NCBI RefSeq assembly: GCF_028745505.1
Contig: NZ_JAQZZL010000001.1
Coordinates: forward strand, 2,291,818-2,355,817
DNA from: Lentisphaera marina
Lineage (GTDB): Bacteria; Verrucomicrobiota; Lentisphaeria; Lentisphaerales; Lentisphaeraceae
Direction of reading: 5' to 3'
DNA length: 64,000 nt
The notes beneath the pieces are model-generated. The model searched no databases and was not told where the DNA came from. It saw only the letters and a program-made list of their open reading frames with translations. Position numbers and translations under genes: made by a program. Below, piece after piece: positions 1-9,288 of this stretch. Position 1 is the stretch's first letter. Each line of letters begins with the position of its first letter.

Positions 1-216
1 GATTTCAAAACAGATGGCGCTTTTCGTGAAGGAGATTGGAAGATCGTCAAGTTCAAAAATAAATGGTCTCTCTTCAATTTAGCTAAGGATATTTCTGAAG
101 AAAATAATCTTTCAAAAAAAGAGCCAGAGAAGTTCAAAGACTTATTGGCAAAATGGACGGCTCTAAGAGAAACAATGCCTGTTTATAAGCCACTTAAGAG
201 AACGAAAAAGAAATGA
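1..216 (+). CDS. Sulfatase, C-terminal end (partial)
   Basis: The reading frame is open from the first base and ends at TGA 214-216. It encodes the last 71 residues of a protein. The pattern (REGDWKIVKFKNKWSLFNL followed by DISEENNL and a Lys-rich end) is the usual C-terminal strand-and-helix section of S1 sulfatases, where the protein returns to a 'this is what is left of the substrate record' beta-hairpin. The start lies outside the window. The stop overlaps the ATG of the next gene by four bases (ATGA), so the two are probably translationally coupled. The assignment rests only on this tail and not on the catalytic part. Confidence 0.75.
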   Translation, partial: DFKTDGAFREGDWKIVKFKNKWSLFNLAKDISEENNLSKKEPEKFKDLLAKWTALRETMPVYKPLKRTKKK

Positions 217-2387
217 AAACCACTCTTCTTTTACTCTTCCTTTTCACCAGATTGCTCTCGGCAGATAACAAGAAGCCCAATATCGTCTTCTTTTTTACTG
301 ACGACCAGACCAGCAGCAGCCTGGGCTGCTATGGAAATGAAATTGCTCAAACGCCCAATATCGATAAACTGGCAAGCCAGGGAACGCGCTTTACCAACGC
401 CTTTGTCAGTCAATCCATCTGTTGGGCCAGCAGAACCACCATCCTCACCGGGCTTACCGGCCGCAGTTTCGGAACTCCGAAAGGGGCACGGTCGGACGCA
501 GTAAAGGAACTGTACAGCGATATCCTTCGCAACCATGGTTACCGAACCGGCTACTATGGGAAATGGCATGCCAAGATGCCAAAGGGCTGGAAAAAGAAGG
601 CTCACTTTGATAAGTTCGGAGAAATTTTCAGACGGCCCTTTTACAAAAAACAGCCGGATGGCAGTCTGCGGCATGAAACGGAATTGATTGTCGACCGCGG
701 CATTTCTTTCCTCAAGAGTCAGCCCAAAGATAAACCGTTTGCCTTGAACCTGTGGTTTAACGCCTGTCACGCCGAAGACCAGGATCGCCGCCCCGGCATT
801 GGACACTTTCCCTGGCCGCGGGCTGTTGACGGCATGTATGACGATGTGGACTTCAAAGCACCCCGCCTGAATGACCCCGCCATTTTTGAGAGCCACCCAG
901 AGTTTTTTCAGACAACCATAAACCGGACTCGCTACTTCTGGCGCTGGAATACACCGCAAAAGTATCAGACCAACATGAGAGCCTACTACCGCATGGTGAC
1001 AGGTATTGATGTTGCCATCGGCAGGTTTATGAAGGCACTGGAAGACGCTGGTCTGGCGGACAACACCATTATCGTTTATTCCGCCGACAATGGCTACTAC
1101 CTGGGCAACCGCGGCTTTGCCGGAAAATGGTCTCACTACGAGGAGTCACTGCGCGTGCCGCTGATCATCATGGACCCAAGGGTCCCAAATAAACAAAAGG
1201 GCAAAGTCGTCGACTCCATGGCACTGAATCTTGACTTCCCGGCCACTTTTCTGGATTGGGCCGGTGCCAGGATACCTGACCGGTATCAGGGACACAGTTT
1301 AGAAGCTCTGGTGAGCACCGGGGAAGCAAAAAACTGGCGAACGGAAACCTTCCATGAGTTCTTTTCCGGACGAGCCAGGAACCCGGCATTCGAAGGCATC
1401 CGCAATGCCAATTATAAATATGCCCGCTATTTCGATAATGGGGATTATGAGTTTTTACACGACTTAAGAAAAGATCCAGATGAATTGCTTAACCTGGCAA
1501 AGGATCCGGAATATAAAAAAGTGCTGGAACAGATGCGCCAGCGTACAACAGAAAGAGTCAAAGAACTGGGTGGCCCTCTTGCTCCATTGAAAGAAAAGAA
1601 GGTCCAATCCACAGCGCCCTTTCCCAAGGCAAGCGCTTATATTTCTCACACACAAGATGCAAATGGTTTTGTATCTCTGTTCGACGGCAAAAACTTAAAA
1701 GGCTGGGCCGGAGACAGTGATTACTGGACGGTGAAAAACGGCGCCATTACTGGCACCACAGATGGATCTCTGAAGAAAAGTACCTTTCTAAGTTGGAAGG
1801 GCTCGACGATCCGCAATTTTGATCTGCGCCTGAAAGTTAAGATAAGTTCCGGCGGAAACAGTGGTATTCAATACCGCGCCTTTTCACGTCCGGACCTAGG
1901 CCTCTACGACGTCTCCGGATACCAATGTGACATCGTCCCGGACAAACCGGCATACAACGGTATGCTTTATGAAGAAAAAGGTCGCGGAATCCTTTCGCGC
2001 AGCGGTGAAAAGGTGATCGTTGACCATGAAGCACAGCCATGGGTCGTCGGCAAACTTCCCCTACAGGACTTTCAATCAGATCAGTGGCACGAATACCGCA
2101 TCGTCGTTAAAGGGAATCATCATCAACATTGGATTGATGGTCACCAGACCGCAGACGTGATTGACCTGGATTCAAATGGACGATCCCTTGAAGGAATTCT
2201 CGCTTTACAGCTTCATGCGAAGCTAAAAATGACTGTTCAATTCAAAGATATTCGCATCAAGCATTTCGACGACGACCTGCCTCTATTGAAAAACTCAAAC
2301 GCTCCTATTCCGGCAAGCGCCTACTCGGTGAAACCTTTGGGGAAGTTGCCGGCTGATTGGCAACCGACGATTTATGGCGAGCGATGA
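213..2387 (+). CDS. Exported sulfatase fused to a DUF1080 domain
   Basis: This 724-residue protein has a signal peptide (about 1-17), an S1 sulfatase domain (about 21-450) and a C-terminal DUF1080 domain (about 490-690, opening with VSLFDGKNLKGWAG). DUF1080 has a concanavalin-like fold; some members are 3-keto-disaccharide hydrolases. The metal-binding FTDD lies near residue 30. The formylglycine site is C70 in C-W-A-S-R, with Ala where most sulfatases have Pro, and is followed by TTILTG. YGKWHA is the usual active-site Lys/His stretch. It should remove sulfate esters from a polysaccharide outside the cytoplasm after Cys-to-formylglycine conversion. The fusion suggests desulfation and substrate binding or glycan cleavage in one polypeptide. 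It overlaps the upstream sulfatase by four bases. The substrate cannot be read from the sequence. Confidence 0.9.
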   Translation: MKTTLLLLFLFTRLLSADNKKPNIVFFFTDDQTSSSLGCYGNEIAQTPNIDKLASQGTRFTNAFVSQSICWASRTTILTGLTGRSFGTPKGARSDAVKELYSDILRNHGYRTGYYGKWHAKMPKGWKKKAHFDKFGEIFRRPFYKKQPDGSLRHETELIVDRGISFLKSQPKDKPFALNLWFNACHAEDQDRRPGIGHFPWPRAVDGMYDDVDFKAPRLNDPAIFESHPEFFQTTINRTRYFWRWNTPQKYQTNMRAYYRMVTGIDVAIGRFMKALEDAGLADNTIIVYSADNGYYLGNRGFAGKWSHYEESLRVPLIIMDPRVPNKQKGKVVDSMALNLDFPATFLDWAGARIPDRYQGHSLEALVSTGEAKNWRTETFHEFFSGRARNPAFEGIRNANYKYARYFDNGDYEFLHDLRKDPDELLNLAKDPEYKKVLEQMRQRTTERVKELGGPLAPLKEKKVQSTAPFPKASAYISHTQDANGFVSLFDGKNLKGWAGDSDYWTVKNGAITGTTDGSLKKSTFLSWKGSTIRNFDLRLKVKISSGGNSGIQYRAFSRPDLGLYDVSGYQCDIVPDKPAYNGMLYEEKGRGILSRSGEKVIVDHEAQPWVVGKLPLQDFQSDQWHEYRIVVKGNHHQHWIDGHQTADVIDLDSNGRSLEGILALQLHAKLKMTVQFKDIRIKHFDDDLPLLKNSNAPIPASAYSVKPLGKLPADWQPTIYGER

Positions 2388-2501
2388 TTACCAGCCACGG
2401 ACCAGGGCATCGGGGCGCACCACCATAGGCGTTCGCGCGGGAAGTTGTACTGATAACGGCGCGTTGGAATTGAACCTGATCAAATAAATTGGACTAGATA
2501 A

Positions 2502-2711
2502 ATGATTCGATTATTTCTTGTATTTGGGCTTGCTGCCAGTGCCGCGTATGCGGCGGAAAAACCAGACCTTGTGTTTATTATCGTCGACGACCTGAACGAC
2601 TGGATTGGTGCCACGGGGGGGCATCCTCAGACCCAGACGCCGAATTTGGATGCATTGGCGGCGCGTGGCATTTTGATGATTAAATCCTTTGCGCAATTCG
2701 CAATAATTTGA
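2502..2711 (+). pseudogene. Sulfatase N-terminal fragment
   Basis: A signal peptide ([17 protein letters not shown]) is followed by a typical iduronate-sulfatase-like start ([16 protein letters not shown], then [11 protein letters not shown]). Homology stops abruptly near base 2672, before the catalytic Cys, and the frame runs into unrelated AT-rich and palindromic sequence. The same DDLNDWIG opening occurs in the intact sulfatase at 28100. This is the 5' end of a lost sulfatase gene. Confidence 0.85.
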
Positions 2712-3058
2712 ACGATATCCCATTCGGTCGGACCTGTGTTCGTGGGGTTGCACCCCGCGCTGGAGTCGGTCAGACCTACGGCCCTTGATTTTTTATCTAA
2801 ATTCTATTCGTGGGGCTCCTCCCCACGCTGGATTAGGTCGGACCTATGGCCCTAGGGCTGGAAGCCCGACCGACACTAGCATGCAGCTCCAGCTGCATGA
2901 TCAAAACACAACTATTTTTAAGGGCCGAAGGTCCGACCGAAATAATGTCATTCTAATCAATGCCGTTGAATTAAGGTTTTTGAATTTGATTCAATTGTTG
3001 CTACCGGCGAGCCGCCGGTGCTCCCAGAACTAAATGAATTTCTTAATTCAACAGCATT
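2712..3058. repeat. Palindromic repeat cluster
   Basis: There is no gene here. The stretch holds short GC-rich inverted repeats of the families found elsewhere in the window: GTGGGG...CCCCAC stems, GGGCTGGAAGCCC, GGTCGGACC/GGTCCGACC, CATGCAGCT...AGCTGCATG and a GCCGGCG/CGCCGGTG-like stem near 3005. They look like REP-type elements. Apparent ORFs over them are translations of the palindromes. Confidence 0.8.
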
Positions 3059-3227
3059 GTTATTCTAATGATTGCGAATTCCGCAATTCCCGTGCTCTTT
3101 GCTGATTTAATAAATTCCACAAAGTATTCACAAGCAGATATCGTTTGCGAATATCCTGATGATAGTAGATATTTTTATATCAATTAAAATCTGCCCAACT
3201 GTAAAGAACTCACTTTAGGTCTCCGTG
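3059..3227 (+). repeat. Promoter-leader block also found at 16701-16870
   Basis: About 169 bp matches 16701-16870 closely by eye, including the shared words TTGCTG, TAATAAATTCCACAAAG and CACAAGCAGATA, and ends with the 29-bp promoter-like motif. At 16.7 kb the block stands before an intact sulfatase; here it stands before a sulfatase 3' fragment. A duplicated regulatory cassette. Confidence 0.8.
3199..3227 (+). promoter_or_regulatory. 29-bp ECF-like promoter motif
   Basis: CTGTAAAGAA, 11 bases, TCTCCGTG: a perfect match to the window consensus. It is preceded by ATTAAAATCTGCCCAA, shared with the sites at 24620 and 26322. The gene it once served appears lost: a sulfatase tail (3320-3493) follows, and the next intact gene starts 364 bp away. 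Confidence 0.7.
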
Positions 3228-3319
3228 CTTATTCACAACAGTCTTCTACAATCAAAAAAAGTATAGAAAATAAATTATGAATCCAATCAAAACCCAAATA
3301 GGAAACTCGATAATAATAA

Positions 3320-3493
3320 CTCAACTTTATTGCCAATCTGGAGCTTTCTAATCTTAGCGATGATATCGAGGAAAAGCAGAACCTTGCAGCCCAACACCCT
3401 GAGCGGGTCAAACATTTACACAAACTGTTAAGCGCATGGCGTAAGGACGTTTCAGCAAAACTGCCTAGAGGTCAAAAATATGCAACGCCATGA
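3320..3493 (+). pseudogene. Sulfatase C-terminal fragment
   Basis: This open frame of 57 codons has no start codon. It reads like the last part of an arylsulfatase: NLELSNLSDDIEEKQNLA, then AQHPERVKHLHKLLSAWRKDV, then a short basic end before TGA 3491-3493. An in-frame stop lies just upstream (3317). With the promoter block at 3059-3227, this is a gene that kept its control region and tail but lost its body. Confidence 0.8.
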
Positions 3494-3590
3494 TTGTCGA
3501 ACAAGGCGTGGCTAGCAAGATTTGCTGTATCTTCAGAAAATCAAAATTCCTATCAGTATCAGTATCAGTTTTTAAATAAATGAAAAAGGA

Positions 3591-5141
3591 GTGAAAACTA
3601 TGTATAAAGAAAAAAAATATCTGGTAATGCTATCCGCATTGCTACTCTCATTGTCGTCTGTTTTTGCCCAGACTACCTTCACCATCGAAAGTGAGAGTGA
3701 TTGGAACAATGCTCTTGAGAAAAGCGAAGGTGTTAGTGTCAAAGATGGTCGTGTTGTCCCCGATGGGAAAACAGGTCTGATACGCAGCAAGCTTCAGCGT
3801 TATAACGCCAAACAGAAACTTCAATCGATCACCGTGGGACAATCACCCGTTTGGGAGAATTGGGAACCGCTCAAAAGCCTTGGTCCAGCCAATCTTGGAA
3901 ACGCTCCGGTAATGGTTTGTGTCGGCCCTGATAATTATTGGATGTTTGGAAGATATGATGGCGCGAGAAACAGCAAGAACTTTAAGCCGCAAACTGCGAA
4001 ACTTGATGGTTTTGATGTTCCACTGCAGACCACTCCATTCAAAAATCAGTACAATGCTCCAGGTGGTCTAATGCCTTCACTTGGAGGGTATCATGCATGG
4101 CAGAGTCGCGATATGCTTACCTGGGTGCATCATGGACCGGTTAGTGAAAGCTACTCTAAATGGGTAACCACTGCCGAATATGTAGATGGTAAACTTTATC
4201 TTTACTACGACTATCCAAATGACATGGACCCATACCTGTACATCGATGACAACCTTTTCGATGGTAAGCCCGGCAAGAATATGGGGCTGGTCTTTAAAGA
4301 CCCTTCTTATGGATCCGATTGTGCCGTGATTAGGAGTCTTGATGGGAAGTTTCACATTATTTCTGAAGACTGGTCTCCAATCTCAGCTAACAATCATTCT
4401 TGGGACTCACCACTGGCAAGCCATGCGGTAAGTAAGGATGGAATAAAAGACTTCAAAATACTTCCACCTGCTGTTGACTACCGTACAACACCTACAGGTA
4501 AGATTGAAGCTTTCAAAATGCACTCGAATCAGAATCCAGCTTCATACCCACAGTCCCCGTTTCCAGGTCGCTTACCAGCACGTGAGTATAAATTTGCTAA
4601 GTATGAAGTTCACGAGCCCAAACAGGATGCTTACGGAGACTGGGCATCAATTAGCATAGGTGGTCAATATTATCTGTTTGGCGATTATCATCCTTCAAGT
4701 GCAAGGAAAGGCAGCAGTGGGATGAGCACAGCCTGGTTTACAGCTGCAAGCATTGATGAACCGTTCAAATTCTGTGGGAACATTGGAAAAGGTCATCCGG
4801 ATCCGGATATTGGCTTTGCCGAAGGTCGATTCTACCTGATCAGTCAGACTGATGATTTCGTCAGCGATGGCCCGTGGGTTGAGAAGGTGGAAGTGCGTAT
4901 TGGTGTTGATACCACTAATGATGGTGAATCTGATAGCTGGAGCGACTGGCAGGAGATTAAAGAGAAGTACGACTACATCAAAGGTTTCTCCAAGCAGGTG
5001 AAACGCATCCCTGCAGCAATGGACGTCAGCACGCTACCGGAAGGATACGGTTTCTGTTTCGAACTTCGACTCGAGGACACGACCGAGAACAAATCAAAAC
5101 CGATCATCGACAGCATCACAATGACGATTGGCCTGCAGTAA
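3591..5141 (+). CDS. Exported five-bladed beta-propeller glycosidase-like protein
   Basis: A 516-residue protein with a signal peptide (about 1-26, ending SSVFAQ). The body has the repeating pattern of GH43/GH117-like propellers: WMFGRYDG, AWQSRDMLTWVHHGP, EYVDGKLYLYYDYP, an acidic GSDCAVIRSLDGKFHIISEDW stretch and a late GHPDPDIGFAEGRFYLISQ. In such families the repeated Asp/Glu at blade centres act as catalytic residues; which ones do so here cannot be decided by eye. It probably cleaves an oligosaccharide outside the cytoplasm. The ATG at 3591 could be replaced by the ATG at 3600 (MYKEKKY), which lies nine bases after an AAAGGAG ribosome site. The family is an inference from blade motifs. 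It is followed by a relic of another gene's tail. Confidence 0.7.
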   Translation: MKTMYKEKKYLVMLSALLLSLSSVFAQTTFTIESESDWNNALEKSEGVSVKDGRVVPDGKTGLIRSKLQRYNAKQKLQSITVGQSPVWENWEPLKSLGPANLGNAPVMVCVGPDNYWMFGRYDGARNSKNFKPQTAKLDGFDVPLQTTPFKNQYNAPGGLMPSLGGYHAWQSRDMLTWVHHGPVSESYSKWVTTAEYVDGKLYLYYDYPNDMDPYLYIDDNLFDGKPGKNMGLVFKDPSYGSDCAVIRSLDGKFHIISEDWSPISANNHSWDSPLASHAVSKDGIKDFKILPPAVDYRTTPTGKIEAFKMHSNQNPASYPQSPFPGRLPAREYKFAKYEVHEPKQDAYGDWASISIGGQYYLFGDYHPSSARKGSSGMSTAWFTAASIDEPFKFCGNIGKGHPDPDIGFAEGRFYLISQTDDFVSDGPWVEKVEVRIGVDTTNDGESDSWSDWQEIKEKYDYIKGFSKQVKRIPAAMDVSTLPEGYGFCFELRLEDTTENKSKPIIDSITMTIGLQ

Positions 5142-5157
5142 TATCGCTTTTCAGCCA

Positions 5158-5198
5158 AAAAGGGTAAGCGAAAACGAATCTTGGACTTTAATAAATAG
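5158..5198 (+). pseudogene. 3' tail relic of a paralogue of the next gene
   Basis: The bases encode KGKRKRILDFNK followed by TAG, and the flanking bases continue into GCCGCTG. The same tail (KGKRKLVLDFNK, TAG, GCCGCTG) ends the gene at 5233-7125. Only this short end of a second copy remains, directly behind the propeller gene. Confidence 0.8.
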
Positions 5199-5232
5199 CC
5201 GCTGAATTGCGGTTTGTGACATAGGAGTGAGA

Positions 5233-7125
5233 ATGAAAACAATAATGATGGGAGTGTTACTCCTTTGTAGTGCTGGCGTTGCTCAAGCAGCAACCCCGGA
5301 AGAGGTCATCGCCGGATTCGATGCCCGCGTTGAGCAGATGTTCAAAGCGGAATCGGGCAAGCCGTTAGTGCGGGACAAAAAGTATCCGCCGATCAAGCCT
5401 GGGCGAGGTAATAGAGTTCGGTGGTATTCGTACTCCATGGTCGCGTACGCGGCTCGCTGCCTTTACTTGAACGAGTCTTTGGAGCCAGCGAACGCGGCCT
5501 TGGTAGAGAACGCGCAGCACTATCTGGACCATCCAAAGGATATCAATGACCGTGAGAGTTTCCATTGGCATGCCTCCGAGGTCATGCGGCTGTTGGAGAT
5601 GTACGGTCCGAAGGGTACGGAGTCTCCGGGGCGACTCTCCCAGGAAACCGTGGATATTTGCCTGAAACCTATTTTTATGTATGCGGATCAATTTTCCAAC
5701 CGCTGGGAATACAAGAAATCGAAGACCTGGCACATTTATGAGTCCGAGAACCATCATGCGATGAGTTTCTCCACCTGTTGGCAGTTCGCCCGGATCGCAA
5801 GGAACCATCCGGATTACAAGAATGTCAAGTACGCCGGTGGTCTTACACCCGCCCAGCATTACGAAGCCTGGAACAACTACTTCATCACCTACTGCCGGGA
5901 ACGGGCAAAGAAAGGGCTGTTTATTGAGATGATGTCTGGCGGCTATAACAGCACCTTGATCAAGGGCATCTACAACTTTTACGACTTCGGTGAACCCGAA
6001 GTAAAGAGAGCGGCCGGTCTGTTACTGGATCTCTATTTCGCCTATTTTGCTCAAGAGCAGATCGACGGTATTCAGGGCGGAGGCAAATCCAGAATCTATT
6101 ATGAGCAAGGTCTGCCCAGCGAACTGGTAAGCGGAATCAAAGAACTTGTGTGGTACTATTTCGGGATTGGAGAAGTGCCGCACGTGAGCGGTCATGACCT
6201 GAACGCCGCCCTGAGCGACTACCGACCGCCGGCGGTCGTGGCCGATCTCGTGCTCGATGTCAAAGGGCGCGGTCGTTACGAAGTGAAACAATTTCCCAGA
6301 GGGCTGGGGCAGTCGGGCGACCGCAATCCGTATCGAATGATGGTGGACAATGGCGGTATTCAACGCTACAGCTATTGCGATCCATCCTTCATTCTGGGAA
6401 CGCCGATGGTCGCAGCCCGCCCGCTTGAGGACTGGGCGGCGATCAGTTCCCAGAACCGTTGGCAGGGGGTGATCTTTTCGGGTGAGACGCCATCCCGGAT
6501 CGTCCCAATCCCCCGACCCATCGATAATCGGGTTGCCCTCAACGGCTTCTGGTCGGTGCAACGCAAGGGCTGTCTGATCACGCAGAAGCTCAAGTCAAAT
6601 AGAGGTGCCGCTGAGATGATCGTCTGGATGAGTCAGGATGGACTCAGCGAACCCGTTGACGAAGAGGGGGTTATTTTTGTTGAAGCGCCCGGGGCTTACG
6701 CGGCGGTGCGGGTGGGTCAGAACGGATACACGCTGAGCGAAGAGGATTTCAGCTGTGTGAACCCCTTAGGCGCTATAAGCCATTCCCCGCTGGGGTGGGT
6801 CATCACTCCGACGGACAAGTATGCGCCTGTCATCCTGGAAGTGGTAGCGAAGGCCGACGTCAAAAGTTTCGACGCGTTCAAGCAGAAGGTGAAAGGGTGC
6901 AAACCTCAATTCAATGGAAAGGTGTTGAGCTATCAGTCGATCTATGGCGATACACTCACGCTAGATACCTCCTACCAAAAGACTCCGACGGTGAATAGGA
7001 AACCGATCAATTACAGCAAACCCAAGATGGCTTTCGACAGTCCGTTCCTGAAATCCAAATACGACAGTGGCGTCGTGACGATTGAAAAGGGTAAGCGAAA
7101 ACTAGTCTTGGACTTTAATAAATAG
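5233..7125 (+). CDS. Exported protein with toroid-like fold, possible polysaccharide lyase or hydrolase
   Basis: About 630 residues from ATG 5233, chosen over GTG 5227 because GGAG at 5224-5227 sits five bases upstream and the signal peptide (MKTIMMGVLLLCSAGVAQA) then has normal length. The N-terminal 330 residues are helix-rich with Trp, Tyr and His clusters such as WYSYSMVAYAARCLYL, SFHWHASEVMRLLEMYG and YESENHHAMSF, then WQFARIARN; the C-terminal part is beta-rich. This is the layout of (alpha/alpha) toroid polysaccharide lyases and related hydrolases (general knowledge); the SENHH stretch would be an active-site candidate. I do not recognise a specific family. It lies between a propeller glycosidase and sulfatases, which fits polysaccharide breakdown. 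GC content is higher than in the flanks, possibly a sign of transfer. Confidence 0.75.
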   Translation: MKTIMMGVLLLCSAGVAQAATPEEVIAGFDARVEQMFKAESGKPLVRDKKYPPIKPGRGNRVRWYSYSMVAYAARCLYLNESLEPANAALVENAQHYLDHPKDINDRESFHWHASEVMRLLEMYGPKGTESPGRLSQETVDICLKPIFMYADQFSNRWEYKKSKTWHIYESENHHAMSFSTCWQFARIARNHPDYKNVKYAGGLTPAQHYEAWNNYFITYCRERAKKGLFIEMMSGGYNSTLIKGIYNFYDFGEPEVKRAAGLLLDLYFAYFAQEQIDGIQGGGKSRIYYEQGLPSELVSGIKELVWYYFGIGEVPHVSGHDLNAALSDYRPPAVVADLVLDVKGRGRYEVKQFPRGLGQSGDRNPYRMMVDNGGIQRYSYCDPSFILGTPMVAARPLEDWAAISSQNRWQGVIFSGETPSRIVPIPRPIDNRVALNGFWSVQRKGCLITQKLKSNRGAAEMIVWMSQDGLSEPVDEEGVIFVEAPGAYAAVRVGQNGYTLSEEDFSCVNPLGAISHSPLGWVITPTDKYAPVILEVVAKADVKSFDAFKQKVKGCKPQFNGKVLSYQSIYGDTLTLDTSYQKTPTVNRKPINYSKPKMAFDSPFLKSKYDSGVVTIEKGKRKLVLDFNK

Positions 7126-7159
7126 CCGCTGTTAAATTTTTTGAACAGAAGGAGATAAA

Positions 7160-7595
7160 ATGAAAAAACTAATAACTACACTTGTTATCTCGATGGCATG
7201 TTCACTTTTTGCAGACGAATCAGGTGCAGGTAAAAAACCGAATATCTTGTTTTTCTATGCCGATGACTGGGGCAAAATGGCGAGTTGTTATACCGACGAT
7301 TCCGTGTTCGGAAAAATGAACGAAACGTTTCAGACACCGACGATCGACCGCTTGGCGAACGAAGGGGCGCGCTTTCGGAACGCCTTTTAAGCTTATGAGG
7401 CTGGCTCAGGACGAGAAGAAACAGGAAGATTATTCGTATGCATTCCATCATCTACCGAATATGATTGGTAAGGATCAGCCCAAAGCGGAACTGAAAGAAT
7501 CCTACTACGAGAGCACCGACAATAATCATCCGGAGAAGAAGAAAGCGATGATCGAACGACTTGAAAAGCTTCTTGAAGGAACAAACCTCGACTGA
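7160..7595 (+). pseudogene. Sulfatase wreck: N-terminus joined to C-terminal tail
   Basis: The first frame (7160-7390) encodes a signal peptide and a typical sulfatase start (KKPNILFFYADDWG, then TPTIDRLANEGARFRNAF) and stops before the catalytic Cys. Right after the stop, another frame (7395-7595) encodes a sulfatase-like tail (HLPNMIGKDQPKAELKE, then ERLEKLLEGTNLD). The catalytic core of several hundred codons is missing. A closely related tail (EKLLEGTNLH) survives alone at 12640-12684. The junction lies at an AAGCTT around 7388. Confidence 0.85.
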
Positions 7596-7597
7596 TA

Positions 7598-7667
7598 GCG
7601 AAAGGAACAATACCGTATACCACGTCAAGAAAAATCAGTGCCATGGAAAAAGCTTCTACCTGCTTAA
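7598..7667 (+). pseudogene. 3' tail relic (ends WKKLLPA)
   Basis: A short start-less frame ends SVPWKKLLPA at TAA 7665-7667. The last 18 bases of the frame and the 15 bases after it (ACCTACAAAACGCAT) recur at 10915-10949, where the tail reads RKKLLPS. Both lie just upstream of sulfatase genes (7716 and 11006), so these are 3' ends of lost genes that now form the upstream regions of others. Confidence 0.65.
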
Positions 7668-7715
7668 ACCTACAAAACGCATATAATAGAAAATCAATAT
7701 AAAACCAGGTGTTAC

Positions 7716-9233
7716 ATGAAAACAAAATCCTTGCTCCTCGCTGCAATGGCAGCCCTATTCTCTCCTTTCATTTCTGCGGAGAATGCAAAACCCAACATCA
7801 TACTCATTATGGCCGATGACCTCGGCTGGGGCGATACAGGTTTTAACGGTAGTAAAGTCATCAAAACACCTCACCTCGACCAAATGGCCACAGAAGGCCT
7901 CCAACTCGATCGCTTTTATTCGGCTTCAAGTGTTTGCTCACCCACTCGCGCTAGTGTCCTCACAGGTCGCAACCCCTACCGTTCAGGCGTTCCCACTGCC
8001 AACCATGGTTTCCTCCGTCCAGAAGAAATCACCCTACCCGAAGTCCTCAAGGAACAAGGCTATGCGACTGGTCACTTCGGTAAATGGCACTTAGGAACTC
8101 TGACTCACACGGAAAAAGACGCCAATCGTGGCAAACCCGGCAATACAAAAGAATTTAACCCACCTAAACTTCATGGTTATGAGGATGCCTTCGTAACAGA
8201 ATCTAAAGTACCCACTTACGACCCCATGATTAAACCAAAAAAATTCGATAAAGGAGAAAGTAAAGGCCTCGGTTGGGAATACATCAAAGAAGGTGAAGAA
8301 TCTAAACCCTACGGGACTTTCTATTGGGATATCGAAGGCAAGAAAGTCACTGACAATCTTAAAGGTGATGATAGCCGCGTCATCATGGATCGCGTTCTTC
8401 CCTTTATTGACCAAGCGGTCGCTGACGAGAAGCCCTTTCTCTCCGTTGTTTGGTTTCACACGCCTCACCTCCCCTGTGTGGCTGGTCCACGTCATCAGGA
8501 AATGTATAAAGGTCACCCCATCCACCTCCGTAACTACGCGGGTTGTGTCACAGCTATGGATGAACAAATTGGCCGCCTGAGAAAACATCTTGCTGATAAA
8601 GGCGTCGCAGGCAACACCATGATTTGGTTCTGCTCTGATAATGGTCCTGAAGACAATAACCGCCCCGACAATGGCAGTGCCGGTCACTTCCGCGGTCGCA
8701 AACGCGACCTCTACGAGGGTGGCGTTCGCGTCCCTGCCGTCATGGTTTGGCCTGCGAAAGTCAAAGAAGCCCGCAAAATCTCCGAGCCCTGTATTACTTC
8801 GGACTACATGCCCACAATTCTCGATGCTCTCGGCATCCCTCACCCCCAAGCTTCTTACGCAACTGACGGCCGTTCACTCATGCCGATCATTAATAATGAA
8901 GATTTTACAAGAGACAAAGAAATCGGCATCATGTTTAACAAGCGCATTGTTTGGCACAAAGGCCACTTCAAACTTCTCTCTTATGATGGCGGTAAAAAAT
9001 ATAAACTCTATAACCTGGTCAATGACCCTTCGGAAAAATCGGATGTCGCCGCTAAAAAACCCGAGCTCGTAGAAGCACTCAAAAAAGATATGCTTGCTTG
9101 GCACGACTCAGTAAAAAGCAGCTACGAGGGTTCTGAGTACGGAACTAAATCTCTCGATCGTTTAGGCAAATCCTGGAGTTCTCCACTAACCGCTAAAGCC
9201 AAAAAGACTAAAAGTAAAAAGGAAAAGAAATAA
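7716..9233 (+). CDS. Exported arylsulfatase
   Basis: A 505-residue S1 sulfatase with a signal peptide (about 1-21). Seen: metal-binding MADDLGWGD (D34, D35), formylglycine motif C74-S-P-T-R followed by ASVLTGRNP, GKWHLG, VVWFHTPHLP, and DNGPEDN with the C-terminal metal Asp/Asn. The length is ordinary for the family. GKWHLG and CSPTR are typical of PVC arylsulfatases of the AtsA kind. The Lys-rich end (KAKKTKSKKEKK) recurs in other sulfatases of this window. It should hydrolyse sulfate esters outside the cytoplasm. A CAGGTG lies a few bases before ATG 7716. The next sulfatase follows after 55 bp and may share its transcript. Confidence 0.92.
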   Translation: MKTKSLLLAAMAALFSPFISAENAKPNIILIMADDLGWGDTGFNGSKVIKTPHLDQMATEGLQLDRFYSASSVCSPTRASVLTGRNPYRSGVPTANHGFLRPEEITLPEVLKEQGYATGHFGKWHLGTLTHTEKDANRGKPGNTKEFNPPKLHGYEDAFVTESKVPTYDPMIKPKKFDKGESKGLGWEYIKEGEESKPYGTFYWDIEGKKVTDNLKGDDSRVIMDRVLPFIDQAVADEKPFLSVVWFHTPHLPCVAGPRHQEMYKGHPIHLRNYAGCVTAMDEQIGRLRKHLADKGVAGNTMIWFCSDNGPEDNNRPDNGSAGHFRGRKRDLYEGGVRVPAVMVWPAKVKEARKISEPCITSDYMPTILDALGIPHPQASYATDGRSLMPIINNEDFTRDKEIGIMFNKRIVWHKGHFKLLSYDGGKKYKLYNLVNDPSEKSDVAAKKPELVEALKKDMLAWHDSVKSSYEGSEYGTKSLDRLGKSWSSPLTAKAKKTKSKKEKK

Positions 9234-9288
9234 TGATCAAATCCCGACCCTATCTACTAGCTGCTTCAGAGCTTATGGAGATTAAAAA

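Noticed and set aside
231..1136. Long minus-strand ORF (301 codons) inside the first sulfatase
   Set aside because: It is the mirror of a clear sulfatase with signal peptide and catalytic motifs; the peptide has no recognisable domain. Similar mirror frames in 8091-8849, 17474-18046 and 5365-5859 were left out for the same reason.
3199..3227. 29-bp motif as riboswitch or recombination site
   Set aside because: No inverted symmetry and a freely varying 11-base middle; orientation follows the gene. A promoter fits better, though not proved.
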